Source: Candidatus Hydrogenedentota bacterium (GTDB lineage: Bacteria > Hydrogenedentota > Hydrogenedentia > Hydrogenedentales > JAEUWI01). Taken from it: DNA of 64,000 bases. The stretch spans positions 1 through 64,000 of the forward strand of contig JAEUWI010000035.1 of the NCBI GenBank assembly GCA_016791475.1. The letters run 5' to 3'. The notes beneath the pieces were generated by a model that saw only the letters and a list, made by a program, of their open reading frames with translations, searched no databases and was not told where the DNA came from. Position 1 is the stretch's first letter; every line of letters starts with the position of its first letter. Positions 63,488-64,000 of the stretch are shown one piece after another. The position numbers and the translations under genes were made by a program.

Positions 63488-64000
63488 CGGGTGAATTACC
63501 AGACACTGTGAGCAGAAAAGCCCGCGAACTCGCCCGCAAGATCACCGTGGCCCACGACCTGGACCCGGAGATCCAGGAAGAGCTCTACGGCCACATCGAG
63601 GACAAGCTGCTGGCCTACAAGAGCGGCGAGGAGCGGATCTCGGATGAGGATGCCTTTATTCTCGTGCGGGAGCACTTTGGGGATGCGAAGGTGCTCCGCT
63701 CGATGTTCGCCGAGGTTCATGAGGCGGCGGCGACGTTGGCGCTGGGGCGTCTGATCGGTGCGGCGTGTATCATCACGCTGGCCGTGACCTGGCTGTGCAC
63801 GTTGCTGGCGCTGCCGTTTCAGGGGTTGGCGCTGTATTTGCTGGAACATGGCGCCACGGACGGCGCGTTGATTCCACCCGCCACGTTCCTTTTGTTCCAC
63901 GCGATGGTACCCGTCCTTCCGATGGGCGTCGCGCTGACCTTCATTCACTGGCGCAAGCGCCTGGAGGCGGGTAAGCGGCCGTGGTTTTACCGGTGGTCGA
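63484..64000 (+). CDS. PadR-associated membrane protein 3 (partial, runs off the window)
   Basis: The first 172 codons are present; the 3' end lies beyond the window. The ATG overlaps the previous stop. Residues about 11-75 repeat the conserved cap (SRKARELARKITVAHDLDPE, then LLAYKSGEERISDEDAFILV). Two to three hydrophobic segments follow (LIGAACIITLAVTWLCTLLAL and FLLFHAMVPVLPMGVALTF), then a basic WRKRLEAGKRPWFYRW turn. The cap DNA is nearest to that of copy 1, and the membrane part differs again and is GC-rich like the rest of the chromosome. Confidence 0.7.
   Translation, partial: MTGELPDTVSRKARELARKITVAHDLDPEIQEELYGHIEDKLLAYKSGEERISDEDAFILVREHFGDAKVLRSMFAEVHEAAATLALGRLIGAACIITLAVTWLCTLLALPFQGLALYLLEHGATDGALIPPATFLLFHAMVPVLPMGVALTFIHWRKRLEAGKRPWFYRWS

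Overview
The window is a contiguous, GC-rich (mostly high GC3) bacterial chromosome segment. About 45 genes can be supported, with no tRNA, rRNA or CRISPR array seen. The content suggests an environmental Gram-negative heterotroph of the PVC/FCB type: a sulfatase-family protein, two Gfo/Idh/MocA oxidoreductases (one with a Tat signal), several lipoproteins, redoxin/cytochrome c proteins and a very large ELWxxDGT-repeat surface protein with a Gly-Glu linker and a Cys plus transmembrane tail. That last protein style is one I associate with Hydrogenedentota, but the assignment is inference only; no 16S gene is present.

Layout. 0.1-2.8 kb: queA, then an AT-richer AlbA_2 (Schlafen-type) ATP-binding gene with its own promoter. 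2.9-12.5 kb (minus strand): nitronate monooxygenase, a Tat-exported oxidoreductase, a lytic transglycosylase, a sulfatase-fold protein without the usual catalytic Cys/Ser, a second oxidoreductase and a YfhO-type membrane protein. 12.7-18.1 kb (plus): a GT2 glycosyltransferase, then a translationally coupled SbcD-like/YhaN-like pair and a possible small RNA. 18.3-24.0 kb (minus): the conserved rpmH-rnpA-yidD-yidC-jag-mnmE cluster for ribosome, membrane insertion and tRNA modification, driven by a good promoter. 24.3-30.7 kb: two cytochrome c-like secreted proteins and a lipoprotein, interrupted by a minus-strand ATPase plus small nuclease-like pair that looks like a defence module. 30.9-42.1 kb: xerC-like recombinase, topA, smg, a hydrolase, an SCP2 protein, aat, two tandem exported peroxiredoxin-like proteins, a TlpA-like lipoprotein, and groEL with a perfect CIRCE operator but no groES. 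43.5-50.6 kb: a type I restriction-modification island in the order hsdR-hsdS-X-hsdM. Gene X has ABC-type ATPase motifs and the Arg-Glu-His spacing reported for the PrrC anticodon nuclease. 51.2-60.3 kb: a secreted glycosidase-like protein, a hydrolase/UDP-glycosyltransferase pair and the giant repeat protein. 60.6-64.0 kb: a PadR regulator followed by three tandem membrane proteins that share a nearly identical N-terminal cap but have different membrane domains; the third runs off the window.

Intergenic regions are unusually rich in short-period repeats (7, 9 and 10 bp units) and in long inverted repeats. Several of these families occur at more than one site in the window.

The defence-like genes (AlbA_2 gene, ATPase/nuclease pair, the specificity domains of hsdS, the PrrC-like gene) are visibly AT-richer than their neighbours, which suggests transfer. 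The best candidates for something new are the ATPase plus small nuclease pair, the PrrC-like gene with its unusual position in the hsd locus, and the PadR plus triplicated capped-membrane-protein cassette.
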